A stretch of DNA of 62,426 nucleotides, taken from NCBI GenBank assembly GCA_916988195.3, contig CAKASQ030000016.1, forward strand, positions 1 to 62,426. Reading direction: 5' to 3'. Source of the stretch: Oscillospiraceae bacterium. Its GTDB lineage: Bacteria; Bacillota; Clostridia; Oscillospirales; Oscillospiraceae. The notes beneath the pieces are model-generated. The model searched no databases. It worked only from the letters and a program-made list of their open reading frames with translations, and was not told where the DNA came from. Shown one piece after another: positions 44,697 through 54,800 of the stretch (its first letter is position 1; every line of letters starts with the position of its first letter). The translations under genes were made by a program, and so were the position numbers.

Positions 44697-44879
44697 TTAC
44701 CTGCGGTTGATTGTCAACCTGGGAAAACGCAGTATCTTTCGATGCTGTGTTTTCACAGACTGGCAATCTGGCGCCTTTGTCTGCTCTGTAGCTGTCCGTT
44801 CGCAGCACGGACACACCATGCGCCCCTCCGGGACGATCTCGCCGCACATCACGCAGCGTTCTTCCTGAAAATATGTCAT
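44697..44879 (-). CDS. Small zinc-ribbon protein of the mobile element
   Basis: 60 residues from ATG 44879, with GGAG upstream. CVMCGEIVPEGRMVCPCC gives two CxxC pairs, a compact zinc ribbon, followed by a basic tail (RKILRFPRLTINRR). Small ribbon proteins of this kind occur in Tn916/Tn1549-like elements. A perfect palindrome lies 22 bases upstream of its start. A longer reading to 45074 would cross that palindrome and is not favoured. Confidence 0.65.
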   Translation of the reverse strand: MTYFQEERCVMCGEIVPEGRMVCPCCERTATEQTKAPDCQSVKTQHRKILRFPRLTINRR

Positions 44880-44900
44880 GCTTGCCTTACTCCTTTCCTG

Positions 44901-44937
44901 CGGCGAAATACGTCTCACGGTGAGACGTATTTCGCCG
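44901..44937. repeat. Perfect 37-base palindrome between element genes
   Basis: Two 18-base arms around one central G. The left arm is CGGCGAAATACGTCTCAC and the right arm its exact complement. It lies between the stop of the Tn916-Orf8-like gene and the ribbon gene. It can be an operator, a processing hairpin or an attenuator; no U run follows, so simple termination is unlikely. Confidence 0.9.
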
Positions 44938-44952
44938 CTTTTCGCGTCTGCG

Positions 44953-45195
44953 TCAAATAACAAAATCGGGCGGCGGCTCTTTACATTTGAACCCGAAAAT
45001 GGCGGCGTAAAGCGCAGCTTCTGCCAGATAGCGCAGCTCATCGTCCGGGAACGTACAGCTGTGCCCGTCTCCATCGTCGTAGGTCACAAGGCACTTGCTG
45101 GCGATGTAGCCCTCAAAGTGGCGGCGAATCAAAGCAATCGCGTCGGTGTCGCCGTTTTGCGCGGCGCAGATCACAGAATAAGGGATTTCTTTCAT
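44953..45195 (-). CDS. Tn916 Orf8-like helix-turn-helix protein
   Basis: 80 residues from ATG 45195, directly after GGAGGTTCC; it overlaps the sigma-like gene (ATGA). It begins MKEIPYSVICAAQNGDTDA and goes on with HFEGYIASKC, then FPDDELRYLAEAALYAAI. This matches the small conserved protein that follows the sigma-70-like Orf7 in Tn916 and Tn1549-like elements, where the pair controls transfer genes. Confidence 0.75.
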   Translation of the reverse strand: MKEIPYSVICAAQNGDTDAIALIRRHFEGYIASKCLVTYDDGDGHSCTFPDDELRYLAEAALYAAIFGFKCKEPPPDFVI

Positions 45196-45620
45196 GGAAC
45201 CTCCATCAAAAAATCTCGCAGCCAGCACACCGCGCGGTTGCGCTGCCGCTGGACGGCGCTAACGCTCATATCGAGCTTTGCTGCAATTTCGGCGTCTGTC
45301 AAATCCTCAAAAAAGTACAGCAGCGTAATTTCCCGTTTGCGGCGCGGGAGGTATGTAAGCGCCTGTCCCAGCGCAGCATTATGAACCGTGATGCGCTGGT
45401 CGCAAACATCAAAAGTTATGGCTTCTTCCAGAACCGCTTCTTGCGGCGCGTCGGTTGGGTCAAGACGAAAGAGAACTGCGTCGTTCAGCTCCGTCAAGGG
45501 CGGTTCTCGTTCTGCACGGCGTTCTTTTTTGCGGACGCCGCGATGGATGGCGTTGTCGATTGCCGCTTTGCAATAGGCTTCAAATGTGATTTCGTTGTAG
45601 CGTTCAAATCGCTCGTTCAT
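45192..45620 (-). CDS. Sigma-70-like region 4 regulator (Tn916 Orf7-like)
   Basis: 142 residues, AAAAGGAG site. The C-terminal part is a sigma region 4 helix-turn-helix: LTYLPRRKREITLLYFFEDL, then TDAEIAAKLDMSVSAVQRQR. The N-terminus (YNEITFEAYCKAAIDNAIHR) is that of element-borne sigma-like proteins. In Tn916 this gene relays the induction signal to conjugation genes. It is first in a minus-strand run with the Orf8-like and ribbon genes. Confidence 0.82.
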   Translation of the reverse strand: MNERFERYNEITFEAYCKAAIDNAIHRGVRKKERRAEREPPLTELNDAVLFRLDPTDAPQEAVLEEAITFDVCDQRITVHNAALGQALTYLPRRKREITLLYFFEDLTDAEIAAKLDMSVSAVQRQRNRAVCWLRDFLMEVP

Positions 45621-45746
45621 GTGCTGCTCCTTTTATGTCCCTCTACTCCCTAACAGTCTGCAAAAAGATAAAAAACCCACTTTTCGCGCAAAGCGCAAAA
45701 ACTTCTTATAAAAAAATTTTTCTTTACATGGTTCGACATGGGAAAA

Positions 45747-45804
45747 TGAAAAAAAGAAAAGCACAAAGCCCTCCTCCTGAGATCAGGAGAAGGACTCTGT
45801 GCTT
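45747..45804 (-). terminator. Intrinsic terminator of the ECF / DUF4430 operon
   Basis: On the minus strand a long stem (AAGCACAGAG with CTTTGTGCTT and CTCCTGA with TCAGGAG, small internal bulges) is followed by TTTTCTTTTTTT. It starts at the stop codon of the ATPase gene. Confidence 0.9.
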
Positions 45805-48430
45805 ACTCCGCTAAGCCATATTTAACCTTAATTCTGTCGAGCTTTTCGAGCATCGGTTCTGCACCGAGCCAGAGGAAGAAGAACGTGCCGATGGCGCGGA
45901 CGAGATCGATAGGAACGCCGGTGAGGTAGTAGCTCTTGATGATGTTCCAGTTGATCGTGTGCGCCCACATGAGCGCCGACGCAGGATTCATTATGCCGCC
46001 GTAGACGACGGTGGACGCGATCACGCCGAAGATGCAGAGGCTGATACGGGAGCGTCGGAGGACGCCCTTGCGGTACAGTACCCCGGCAAGCCAACCGATA
46101 ATGCCCATCGCAAACATCTGCCAAGGCGTCCAGGCACCTTGACCAAAGAACATGTTCGACACCAGCATCGTCATGGCTCCGACCAGAAATCCGGTTTCGC
46201 CGCCGAACGCAACGCCTGCTAAAATTGTCATGCTGACAACCGGCTTGAACTCCGGCAGCATGAAGAACACGGCGCGCCCCGCGACGTTCAACGCGACGAG
46301 AACAGCAATCAGAACAAGTTCACGCGCCTGCGGCTTTCTGCCCTCGAAAATGAGGAGGAACGGCAGCATACATTCCAGCAGGATGAGCAGCGAAATGAAG
46401 TAATACTTTCTGCCGCCGAAATAGTACGCGCCGATGAACAGCGTTAGCGGAATCAAAAGCAGGATGAGCAGCGTTGCAGCAACTGTGCGCTTCTGGAGCT
46501 TGCGCTTTTCGACCGGCGTCTGAATCAGATAGTCCGGACGCTTGGCTTTGTGACTTACGGACAGCGCGAAGACGAGCATGGAGACGAGCATCACGCCGTA
46601 GAGCTTCAGCTGGTCGCCAGCCAGCGCCGTCAAACCATCGGCGGTCACGAGCTTCGTAAGATCGGTGACTTTGAGCGTCTGAACGATTAAGACCAGCGAT
46701 ACGATTCCCGACACGGCGGCAAGAATTTTACGCCAGACGGGCAGCTTCTTCGCGGCTGCTTTTTCGGTTTTTGGTTTGGGCAGCGTGCGTTCGTATTGTG
46801 GCAGCTCCGGTTCTGGTTCGACCGCGCCGCCGCATGCGGAAATGACATCCTCGGGTGTGACAGCTTCGGGCAGCACGTCGCGGGCGATACGGTTTGAACT
46901 GGTAGTGTAGAAATTATTTCCAGAGAAAAACACACGCGGCTCGGCTTCGGTGACGATATTGCCATCGAAGAACAGCGCACACCGATCTGCATACTTCGCG
47001 CAGAACTCGATGTCATGGCTCACCATTAAAATCGACACACCGGATGCTTGCAGCGTCCGCAAAATCTGCCCGAAGACTTGCTTGAACTCGGCGTCCAAGC
47101 CCTTTGTCGGCTCATCGAGAAGCAGGATGTCTGGGTTCAGGAGCAGGATTTTCGCCAGCGCCGCGCGCTGCTGTTCGCCGCCAGATAAGTCGTAGGGATG
47201 GCGGTCAAGCAGCTCCGTCAGCTTGCAAAGGGAAACAACTTGTGCCAGCCGGTCGGATTTGCGTTCCGCTTTCGGGAGGATTTCCAGAAGATCTTCCCGG
47301 ACGGTATTTTTCACGAAAAGCGCTTGCGGATTCTGGGGCAGCATACCGACGCTGCCGGTGATGGTCAGCTCGCCGCGATAGGCTTTCCGCAAACCGGCAA
47401 GCAGCCGCATGGAGGTCGTTTTGCCCGTGCCGTTGCCGCCGAGCAGCGCAAGAAATTCGCCCTTGTGCAGCTCCAGCGACAAACCTTTCACGACATCCGG
47501 AGCGTCTTTGTCGTACTTGAACCATAATTCCTGCGCCGACACGACGGTTTCGCCATTTGGCGCGGGTTTTTGCGTTTCGGGGACAGCTTTCAAATCATGT
47601 GTTTTCGCGTAATCCAGCAGCCAGTTCCGTCCGTTGCAGATGGAGATGGGACAGGCGGTTTTGGAATCCGTCGCGCTCCAGATGCGCATGGCGGCGGGCA
47701 TGGCAAGGAACATGGCGCTGCCGCGGTCTTTTAATTCCGCGCCCACCTCGGCGGGCGTGCCGGTGCAAAGGAGCTTGCCGCCGTCCATGACCGCGACGCG
47801 AGATGCAAAGCCGAACGCTTCTTCCAAGCGATGCTCCGTCAAAATGATCGTCGTGCCAAGCTCCCGGTTGATCTTGCCGAGAGTCGCCAAAAAATCCGAC
47901 GCGGCAATGGGGTCAAGCTGGCTCGTCGGCTCGTCGAGAATCAAGACTTTCGGCTGCAAAACCATCACAGACGCAAGATTTAAGAGCTGCTTTTGCCCTC
48001 CGGACAAATCCTTGACCTGCCTATAGAACCAAGTTTGGATGCCGAAGAAACTTGCCATTTCGGCAACGCGGCGGCGAATCGTCGGCGTATTGTAGCCGAG
48101 GGATTCCAGCCCGAATGCCAGCTCATGCCAGACCTTGTCTGTAACGATCTGATTTTCCGTGTTTTGCCGAACAACGCCTATTTTTTCTGCCTGTTCGCGC
48201 TGGTCAAGGGAATCAAGATTTCTGCCCGCAAACAGAATTTCTCCCGAACGTCTGCCGTGCGGCGCGAGAACGGTTTTGAGCTGCCGCAGCAGCGTACTTT
48301 TGCCGCAGCCCGAGGGACCGCAGAGCACCAGAAACTCGCCTGGCTGGACGGACAGCGACAGGTCGGCGATTGCGTTCTTTTCCTGTTCCGGATATGCAAA
48401 ATTCAGGTTTCGGATTGTAAAGATTTCCAC
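45803..48430 (-). CDS. ECF transporter: two ATPases and an S-like membrane domain in one polypeptide
   Basis: 875 residues from GTG 48430, seven bases after GGAGG; an ATG at 48517 lies upstream without a site. NBD1 (about 2-260) has GPSGCGKSTLLRQL, LSGGQKQLLNLA and VLILDEPTSQLD. NBD2 (about 290-525) has GGNGTGKTTSMRLL, LSGGEQQRAALAKILL and ILLLDEPTKGLD. Residues 560-875 form several membrane helices: a four-helix part and then an ECF S-component-like part (REDLVLIAVLVALNVAGRAV-type start, AGVAFGGETGFLVGAM, FGQGAWTPWQMFAMG). It works with EcfT encoded upstream (28-base overlap). Substrate is inferred from the DUF4430 partners. Confidence 0.9.
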   Translation of the reverse strand: MEIFTIRNLNFAYPEQEKNAIADLSLSVQPGEFLVLCGPSGCGKSTLLRQLKTVLAPHGRRSGEILFAGRNLDSLDQREQAEKIGVVRQNTENQIVTDKVWHELAFGLESLGYNTPTIRRRVAEMASFFGIQTWFYRQVKDLSGGQKQLLNLASVMVLQPKVLILDEPTSQLDPIAASDFLATLGKINRELGTTIILTEHRLEEAFGFASRVAVMDGGKLLCTGTPAEVGAELKDRGSAMFLAMPAAMRIWSATDSKTACPISICNGRNWLLDYAKTHDLKAVPETQKPAPNGETVVSAQELWFKYDKDAPDVVKGLSLELHKGEFLALLGGNGTGKTTSMRLLAGLRKAYRGELTITGSVGMLPQNPQALFVKNTVREDLLEILPKAERKSDRLAQVVSLCKLTELLDRHPYDLSGGEQQRAALAKILLLNPDILLLDEPTKGLDAEFKQVFGQILRTLQASGVSILMVSHDIEFCAKYADRCALFFDGNIVTEAEPRVFFSGNNFYTTSSNRIARDVLPEAVTPEDVISACGGAVEPEPELPQYERTLPKPKTEKAAAKKLPVWRKILAAVSGIVSLVLIVQTLKVTDLTKLVTADGLTALAGDQLKLYGVMLVSMLVFALSVSHKAKRPDYLIQTPVEKRKLQKRTVAATLLILLLIPLTLFIGAYYFGGRKYYFISLLILLECMLPFLLIFEGRKPQARELVLIAVLVALNVAGRAVFFMLPEFKPVVSMTILAGVAFGGETGFLVGAMTMLVSNMFFGQGAWTPWQMFAMGIIGWLAGVLYRKGVLRRSRISLCIFGVIASTVVYGGIMNPASALMWAHTINWNIIKSYYLTGVPIDLVRAIGTFFFLWLGAEPMLEKLDRIKVKYGLAE

Positions 48431-49299
48431 TGTCTGTCCTCCTTTCGGTCGAGAATTACCGGTGTCAGCACCAGCGCGAGATAGATGCACATGAAGCTCA
48501 CGGTCATAGGCGTCCATGCGGCGGTTTTAACAGTAGGGTAATACCTAAAATACATTCCGCCTGCCAACCAGCCCGAAAGAATGTACGCGCCGCAGAAGAT
48601 CAGCCACGCGAGAACGTTTTTGTCTCTATCATCAAAACGATAGATGGAAAACGCCGTGCGCCCAGGCAGACCGTAGCCGCGGGCGCGCATGGAATCTGCG
48701 GTTTCAATCGCGTTCTCAAGTGACCACGTTACCATGATGGAGAAGATCTTGACGGCGTTCCCGACTCTTTGGAACACGCTGCCGTTTTTCGTGTCGCGCC
48801 CGATGCACGCCTGCGCCTCGGAGACGACCTGCATCTGCGCCTTGAACTTCGGGATAAAGCGCAGCGCCATGGAGAGAACGAGCGACAGCGCCGGAATGAC
48901 GCGCCCGAACAGGTACACGAACTTATCTGACGTCATCACCTCGTTATAGCTGGAAAACCACAATACGACGCTTGCCAGCATGACGGCCGCAGCCACGCCG
49001 TAAAACATGGATTCCATTGTCAGCGGGTTACCGGAGGGCAGATAGGTCAAAATCGTCGCGCCCTCGTGGTTAAAGGCCGGATTGACAAGCGCGGCAAGCG
49101 CCGCCATGGGCAGAAGTCCCATGACGGCAAACCGCACCGCTTTCCGGCCTTTCAGGTAAATATCGTAGGTCAGCGCGCCGATCAGCGAAATCAGCAGATA
49201 GACCGGGTGCATTAAGCACATGGATAGCAAGAGAACCAGCGCGTAGTATAAAAAATTGATGATCGGATGATAACCCGAAAAAGCGTCTTTGTTCTTCAT
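48403..49299 (-). CDS. ECF transporter transmembrane subunit T (EcfT/CbiQ-like)
   Basis: 298 residues, five or six membrane helices (about 12-45, 57-76, 95-118, 240-262, 270-290). The coupling region has the two short Ala-Arg-Gly style motifs: FIPKFKAQMQVVSEAQACIG and ADSMRARGYGLPGR. EcfT joins the S component to the two ATPases. Start overlaps the stop of the DUF4430 gene (ATGA). Confidence 0.9.
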   Translation of the reverse strand: MKNKDAFSGYHPIINFLYYALVLLLSMCLMHPVYLLISLIGALTYDIYLKGRKAVRFAVMGLLPMAALAALVNPAFNHEGATILTYLPSGNPLTMESMFYGVAAAVMLASVVLWFSSYNEVMTSDKFVYLFGRVIPALSLVLSMALRFIPKFKAQMQVVSEAQACIGRDTKNGSVFQRVGNAVKIFSIMVTWSLENAIETADSMRARGYGLPGRTAFSIYRFDDRDKNVLAWLIFCGAYILSGWLAGGMYFRYYPTVKTAAWTPMTVSFMCIYLALVLTPVILDRKEDRQWKSLQSET

Positions 49300-50189
49300 C
49301 AGCCGCCCACCGCAGAGCCGCCGCCCACGTCGCTGCCGAGGTCACAGGTGTATTTCCATTCCACAACATCGCCGTCCTGAAGCCGATAGCGGCTGCATCC
49401 GTAGTTCGGGAACCAGTCGTTGACCTTATACATCCAGCCGGAGAGGTTGCCAACATCGAACTCATAGAGATTGTGGATGCCCTCGATGTAGGCGGAATGG
49501 TAGGCAGGTGTATTGACGAACTCCATGTGAATCTTCTGCTGCTTGCAGGTTCTTTGCAGGACATTAAAGACGCTCTCGCCCTCATAAAATGTGACGGTCA
49601 TCGGTTTCAGAATCCAGCCGTCCTCCGGCACCAGCTCCCGCTTTTCCTCTTTGCAAAGGTCCATGTTGTCGAGGATGGTCGCGCAGGAGATGGACAGCGT
49701 GCAGGTGTATTCCGCATCGCTGACCTCTGCATCCTCCGGTTCGACCGGGGCAGGCCTTCCCTCCGGCACGGGGTCCGTGAGGTACTTGTCCTTGCCTGTG
49801 CCGGTGTCGATCATCATGCCATTGATTTCTTCATATTCGCCGGTCGCGCCTGCGCCCATCTCTGCCGGCGTCTGGAACTCCGGCAGTTCGGCAGGCGGTT
49901 CTTCTGCCGCAGGCTCGTCCGGTTGCTCCGTTTCCTTTGCCGCAGACTCGTCTGCCTGTTCCGGTTCCTCTGCTGTGGGCACATCGGCGGGTTCTTCCGG
50001 TGTGGGTTCTTCCGGCGTAGGTTCTGCCGGTTCTCCGGTCGATTCTGCCGGGGCAGAAACAGTCGGCTGCTCGGCGGGGGTTGGTTGCGCGGGGATATTC
50101 TGATCGCCAAAAACGAACGCAGCCGCCAGAACGAGAACGATCAAAACCGGCGCAATGATTTTCCATTTATTCTTCTGCCAAAATGTCAT
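49299..50189 (-). CDS. Membrane-anchored DUF4430 (transcobalamin C-terminal-like) protein
   Basis: 296 residues. An N-terminal membrane helix (about 11-27) is followed by a long Pro/Glu/Ala spacer (28-110) that would cross the wall, and a C-terminal DUF4430 domain (about 165-285). Its diagnostic end is NLSGWMYKVNDWFPNYG, then RLQDGDVVEWKYTCD. The fold matches the C-terminal beta domain of intrinsic factor and transcobalamin. It is the part closest to the membrane, so it likely hands ligand to the ECF transporter encoded next. Confidence 0.88.
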   Translation of the reverse strand: MTFWQKNKWKIIAPVLIVLVLAAAFVFGDQNIPAQPTPAEQPTVSAPAESTGEPAEPTPEEPTPEEPADVPTAEEPEQADESAAKETEQPDEPAAEEPPAELPEFQTPAEMGAGATGEYEEINGMMIDTGTGKDKYLTDPVPEGRPAPVEPEDAEVSDAEYTCTLSISCATILDNMDLCKEEKRELVPEDGWILKPMTVTFYEGESVFNVLQRTCKQQKIHMEFVNTPAYHSAYIEGIHNLYEFDVGNLSGWMYKVNDWFPNYGCSRYRLQDGDVVEWKYTCDLGSDVGGGSAVGG

Positions 50190-50190
50190 A

Positions 50191-51813
50191 TCAGATCAAC
50201 TCCGCAGCAGTCAGCATGTTGTAAAGCATCTGCGCGATCTCGCAGCGCAGGATGGCCTTGGTGGGTTCGATGTTCAGCTCGCTCTGGTCTAAGATATTGG
50301 CGGAATAGCAGAACGCCATCTGCTCCTTTGCCCAGCTTGCGACCGAGCGGTAATCTCCGAACTGCGCCAGCATATCCCGCGTGGCGGCGGCGTCCATCGC
50401 GGTATCCAGGCCACACAGCTTCGCGGCTCTTGCTACCATCGCGGCGGCCTCCTGCCGGGTGATGGTGCCTTCGGGGTTAAACTTGCCGTTTCCAACGCCG
50501 TTGACGATGCCGCTGCTGTTTGCCGTGCCGATGTAACCGGCATACCATTTGCTGCTGGGAACGTCAGAAAATACTTTCGTGTCCTTGGCAGTCAGACCGA
50601 GGGCGCGGGTAACGATGGCGGCAAATTCGGCGCGTGTCATGGTCTTGTTGGGCATAAATGTGCCTTGCCCCATGCCGTTGATGATGCCGCGGGAGGCAAG
50701 CGCTTCAATGGCAGCTTTATTGGCGTGGTTTTTGACATCCGAGAACGTTGTGCCAGGGGCCGTGACAGCGGGAACGCTGACGGACGCATCGGCGCTGCCT
50801 TTTTTAACGGTGGTGCTGGGCTTTGTGGTAGCCTTTATGACATCGCCCATGCGGTACAGGCTGTTCTTGCCGTTTTCCGCCCGGTTGATGGCAACGAGGG
50901 CATAGAAGCCCTGCTCGGCGGACATCTGGTTATTGCCGTCCGAACCGTCGAGGACGTGATAGAAGCCGCCGTTCGACTGCCGGAAGGACAGGAGGTTTTC
51001 TGTCAGCGTGTGGCCGTTTTTCACAAAGCGGGAATCGTCAAGGCTGATTCCCAGCTCGCACAGGGCAACAATGACCTGCGCGACGGATTCTACGTTCATT
51101 GTTCCCCATGACGCAAAGCCACCCTTGCTGTCCTGATTTTTGGAAAGCCATGTTAAGGCGCTGTCAGTCGCGGTTTTGACGGCCTTCTGATCCTGATATT
51201 TGGCGAGGGCCTGAAGCGCCATGGCGGTGATGTCTACATCGGAATCTCCGGTGCCGGTCAGACTCCAGCCGCCGTCTTTCATCTGGCGGTTCAGGATTTC
51301 GTCAATATACAGCTGGCGCGTGGCCTGCGTTTTTGCAGAGGTGTTTTTCGGAATGTCGTAGTTCCCGGAGTCAAGGGCAATAAGCGCCCAGATGGGGCCG
51401 TTCAAGCCCTGCCAGATGGTCTTGTCGAAGTTGCCCAGCGGCATTAAAAGGTTGTAGCCCGCGACGTTCGACGGGTCACGCCCGATAGCCGTCAGCGCGA
51501 GGACGACGCGGGAATATTCGGTATATTTTCTTTCATGCAGCACGCCAGAGCAGTTTTTCACATACTTTTCGACGGTTGCATAGTAGGTATCAAAGTAATC
51601 TTTAGGAACGGAATAACCGGAACGGGCAAGACCAAGCACCGCCCATTCACCGCCGATGGAGCTTACTTCGGGCGCTTTCACGGCGGAAACCATATACGCC
51701 GCGCTGCCCTGCATTTCCGTCTGAACGCTGGACGCTGCAAGGGTGGGAACCGCCAGCGAGAACAGAACGGAAAGCACCAGAATCAGTGCTGCAAGCTTAC
51801 GAATTTGCTTCAT
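50191..51813 (-). CDS. Secreted prenyltransferase-like barrel plus SLH protein
   Basis: 540 residues. Signal peptide (to about 27, PTLAAS). Residues 30-330 form the alpha/alpha barrel of the prenyltransferase/terpene-cyclase superfamily: GEWAVLGLARSGY, GGWSLTGTGDSDVDITAMAL, KGGFASWGTMNVESVAQVI, EQGFYALVAINR. The same fold is the N-terminal part of transcobalamins. Three SLH repeats follow (about 355-530: FSDVKNHANKAAIEALASRG, FMPNKTMTRAEFAAIVTRAL). GGGGG before ATG gives the site. Wall-bound capture protein of the cargo operon by inference. Confidence 0.9.
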   Translation of the reverse strand: MKQIRKLAALILVLSVLFSLAVPTLAASSVQTEMQGSAAYMVSAVKAPEVSSIGGEWAVLGLARSGYSVPKDYFDTYYATVEKYVKNCSGVLHERKYTEYSRVVLALTAIGRDPSNVAGYNLLMPLGNFDKTIWQGLNGPIWALIALDSGNYDIPKNTSAKTQATRQLYIDEILNRQMKDGGWSLTGTGDSDVDITAMALQALAKYQDQKAVKTATDSALTWLSKNQDSKGGFASWGTMNVESVAQVIVALCELGISLDDSRFVKNGHTLTENLLSFRQSNGGFYHVLDGSDGNNQMSAEQGFYALVAINRAENGKNSLYRMGDVIKATTKPSTTVKKGSADASVSVPAVTAPGTTFSDVKNHANKAAIEALASRGIINGMGQGTFMPNKTMTRAEFAAIVTRALGLTAKDTKVFSDVPSSKWYAGYIGTANSSGIVNGVGNGKFNPEGTITRQEAAAMVARAAKLCGLDTAMDAAATRDMLAQFGDYRSVASWAKEQMAFCYSANILDQSELNIEPTKAILRCEIAQMLYNMLTAAELI

Positions 51814-51840
51814 ATTGTAATCCCCCTAAAATGCGGCAAG

Positions 51841-51870
51841 CAGGGCTGCCCCCAAAAGGGGGCAGTCCTG
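51841..51870. repeat. Intercistronic hairpin between two surface-protein genes
   Basis: CAGGGCTGCCCCC and GGGGGCAGTCCTG pair (one G-U or mismatch) around AAAA. No U run follows on either strand. Likely an mRNA processing or stability element that sets different levels for the two genes. Confidence 0.75.
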
Positions 51871-51882
51871 TGCTGCAAAGTG

Positions 51883-54800
51883 TTATTTCGCGACGTTCGT
51901 GACGAATCTATGAAGAATCGCCGCTACTTGTGCGCGGGTCGCGTTGCCGGTGGGCATGAGCTTACCGGCGCTGCCGTTGATCAGCTTTTCGGCAACGGAC
52001 CATTGCAGAGACGCTACGGCATAACCGGAGACGCTTGTATGGTCGGAGAAGCTGTTCAAGCTGGAGCTTGCGGCGGTATTGTACTTCTTGTACTGCGCAT
52101 AGCGGTACAGGATTGCTGCCATCTGCTCACGGGTGACATTTGCGTTCGGGCTGAATGTGGATGTCGAAATGCCGTTGACAATGCCGTTGTCGGCTGCCCA
52201 CGTCACAGCGTCCTCATAGTAGCTGTTGAAGGTCACATCGGAGAAGCCGCTTCTGCCGTTGACCGTGGGCTGGCCTTCGAGACGATAGAGAACCGTGACG
52301 AGCATCGCGCGGGTCATGCTAGTATTCGGGCTGAATGTCGTATCGCTTGTACCGGAGAACAGCCCGTTCTCGTAAGCGAATACAACGTCATCATAGAACC
52401 AGTCGCTTTCACGCACATCCGTGAACGGAAGCTTACCGTTTGTAAAGGTGACTTCAATGCGCGTCGAGACAGTCAACTTGTCCACGGTGTAGGTTGTAAC
52501 CGCACCGACGGACTTGCCGTCCACCTTGACGTCCTTCACACGATAGCCCTTGTCTGGTTTGAATGTGAACGTGACCGATTTGCCGAGATGCGAAAGCGTA
52601 AGCTTCGGCTCGACTGTACCGTTCTTTCCGACCGTCAGAATCTTGCCGAGAAGCTGCTCAACGTAGCGTTCCGGCGTGATGTCTGCTGCACGCAGCCAGC
52701 CGTTGTAGTAAGTTCCGTTGCCGAGCGAGGGATGCTGCGAATCGCTCTTCCAATCGGAGACTTCGTGACTGTAGTCGTTGACATAGTGCCAAACGACCAT
52801 ATCGCCATCTTTCAGCTCCTGTTCTTTCAGGCCAAGCGAGGGATGCGAGCCATTAACGGTATACATCCAGCCAGAACGCGCACCGTTGGTGAACTCACTC
52901 AGAGCATATCCACCAAGACAAGACGGTGCGTAAATCGTCTTGACATAGTTGTTTTCTGCGCCGGTGGAGCTAAGGCCTGCGTCGCGCAGCGCTTCGGTAA
53001 ACAAATCATAAACCGTTGCGTTGCTTGCCATCTCATACTTTGTGGTAGGAATCCACGTTACATATTCAGGCAGGTAGCTGTCCGAAGTCAGGTTGACATC
53101 CTGCGTTGCTTCCAGAGCGCCGATGAGACGGAAAGTAACTGTCATATCGCCCTTCTTGACAGCGTTCATGTCCTGAATGGCTCGATCAAGCAGCGTCGAA
53201 ACCTGTTTGCAGGTCTTTGCAGAAGCAATATTCTTCTGCGCAGTAGAAAGAATCTCGGAGAGCTTCTTTCTACCAGCTTCTCCGTAGTCTTCCTGATTGA
53301 AGCTGAGATAATGCTCTGTCAATTCATTTTTAGCTCTGGTCTTTGCTTCGTCCAGGAGTGTCGCGTAATCGGCTTCGGCATTGACAAGTTTATTCAAATA
53401 CTGCGCCGGGACCTGCTGCTGTTCACTCGCTTTCAACTTTTTATACGCTTCACGCGCCGTAACGATTGCTTCATAGCTGTCTTCGTCAACCGGATCGGGA
53501 ATCTCTCTGATTTTCTCGATTACGGATTCAACGCTTTCAGGCGTAGAGCCATTGTCAGACATATCATAGAGCGAAGATTTCTGGTTCAGAAGACGATAGT
53601 ACGAAACGAGCGCATAATAGCTCTGCTCGGTCGCCATCGGGTTTCCTTGACCGTTTACAGTGTGTTTGAACTCACCGCTGCCGTTGTAGAAGTTCATCAG
53701 ACCATCAAGCAGCGTCAAACCAGAGTTTGTGATGAAGCGATCATCCTTGGTGGGATTGATGCCAAGCGAGGTCAATGCGACAATAACCTGCGCGGTGCTT
53801 TCCACACTCAGCTCATTATAGGAGTTGTAGTAAGCGCCGGTTTCGTTATTCTGCGTTTTGCTGAGAAGATTGAGCGCTTTATTGACAGCTGTTTTGACGT
53901 TTGCTCTGCTATAGTACGGAGCAAGCGCCTGAATTGCCATTGCTGTCATGTCTGCGTCCGCCACGTCGCCGCTGGTCGCCCAGCCGCCGTTAGTTGTCTG
54001 ATTATCCAGAATATCAGAAATCAGTTTGTCACGGGTTGTGGTGCCTGTGGGAATTTCGTACTGGTTGCTATCCAGAGCGATAAGCGCCCAAATTGTGCCA
54101 TTGATACCCTGCTTCTTGACCCAGTCAAAGTCACTGTAGCCCTTCAACAGGTCTTTGCCAGTTACGAACGTCTGCGGGTCTTCGCCCAAAGCAGTCAGCG
54201 CAAGAATAATACGGGAATTATCTGTCGATACGGTCGTCTTGAATCCGGCATCATACAGCTTGCCGTCTCTGTATCTTGCGTTGATGTAGCTGCGGACAGC
54301 GTCCAGATAGGTGGTACGGTTATCCGTGGTAATCGTATGCTCTGCGCGGGCAAGGCCGAGCATGAGCCATTCACCCTCGATAGAGCCGGTTCCCGGCGTC
54401 TTGAGGGCCTGCGCGTCACCGGTGTCCTTATAGGCTTCTGCCAGCTCTTCCGCAGTTACCTTGCTGCCGGGCGTCGGCTTGGGCTTGTCGTCGCCGCCGA
54501 TGCTGCTTTCCTTGGTGTAGTCGTCTGTCCAGTGGAAGATGATCTCATCACCGCTGTTCAGGAACTGCTCGTTGACAGCATTACCGGAATGAACGCCATT
54601 GAGCGTATACATCCAACCGGACTTCATCTCGGCACTATTCATTTTTTCTGTCAGCGTTACATTGTTGTAAGTGACAGAAGAAATGTAGTTGCCCTTTTCG
54701 TTGACAAATGTAATATCATTTGCCGTAAAGGCAGCTTGGACAACATCCAGAACCGTTGCGTTCAGATCAACGCTATAACCCGTGCGCGGGAGCCACTCGG

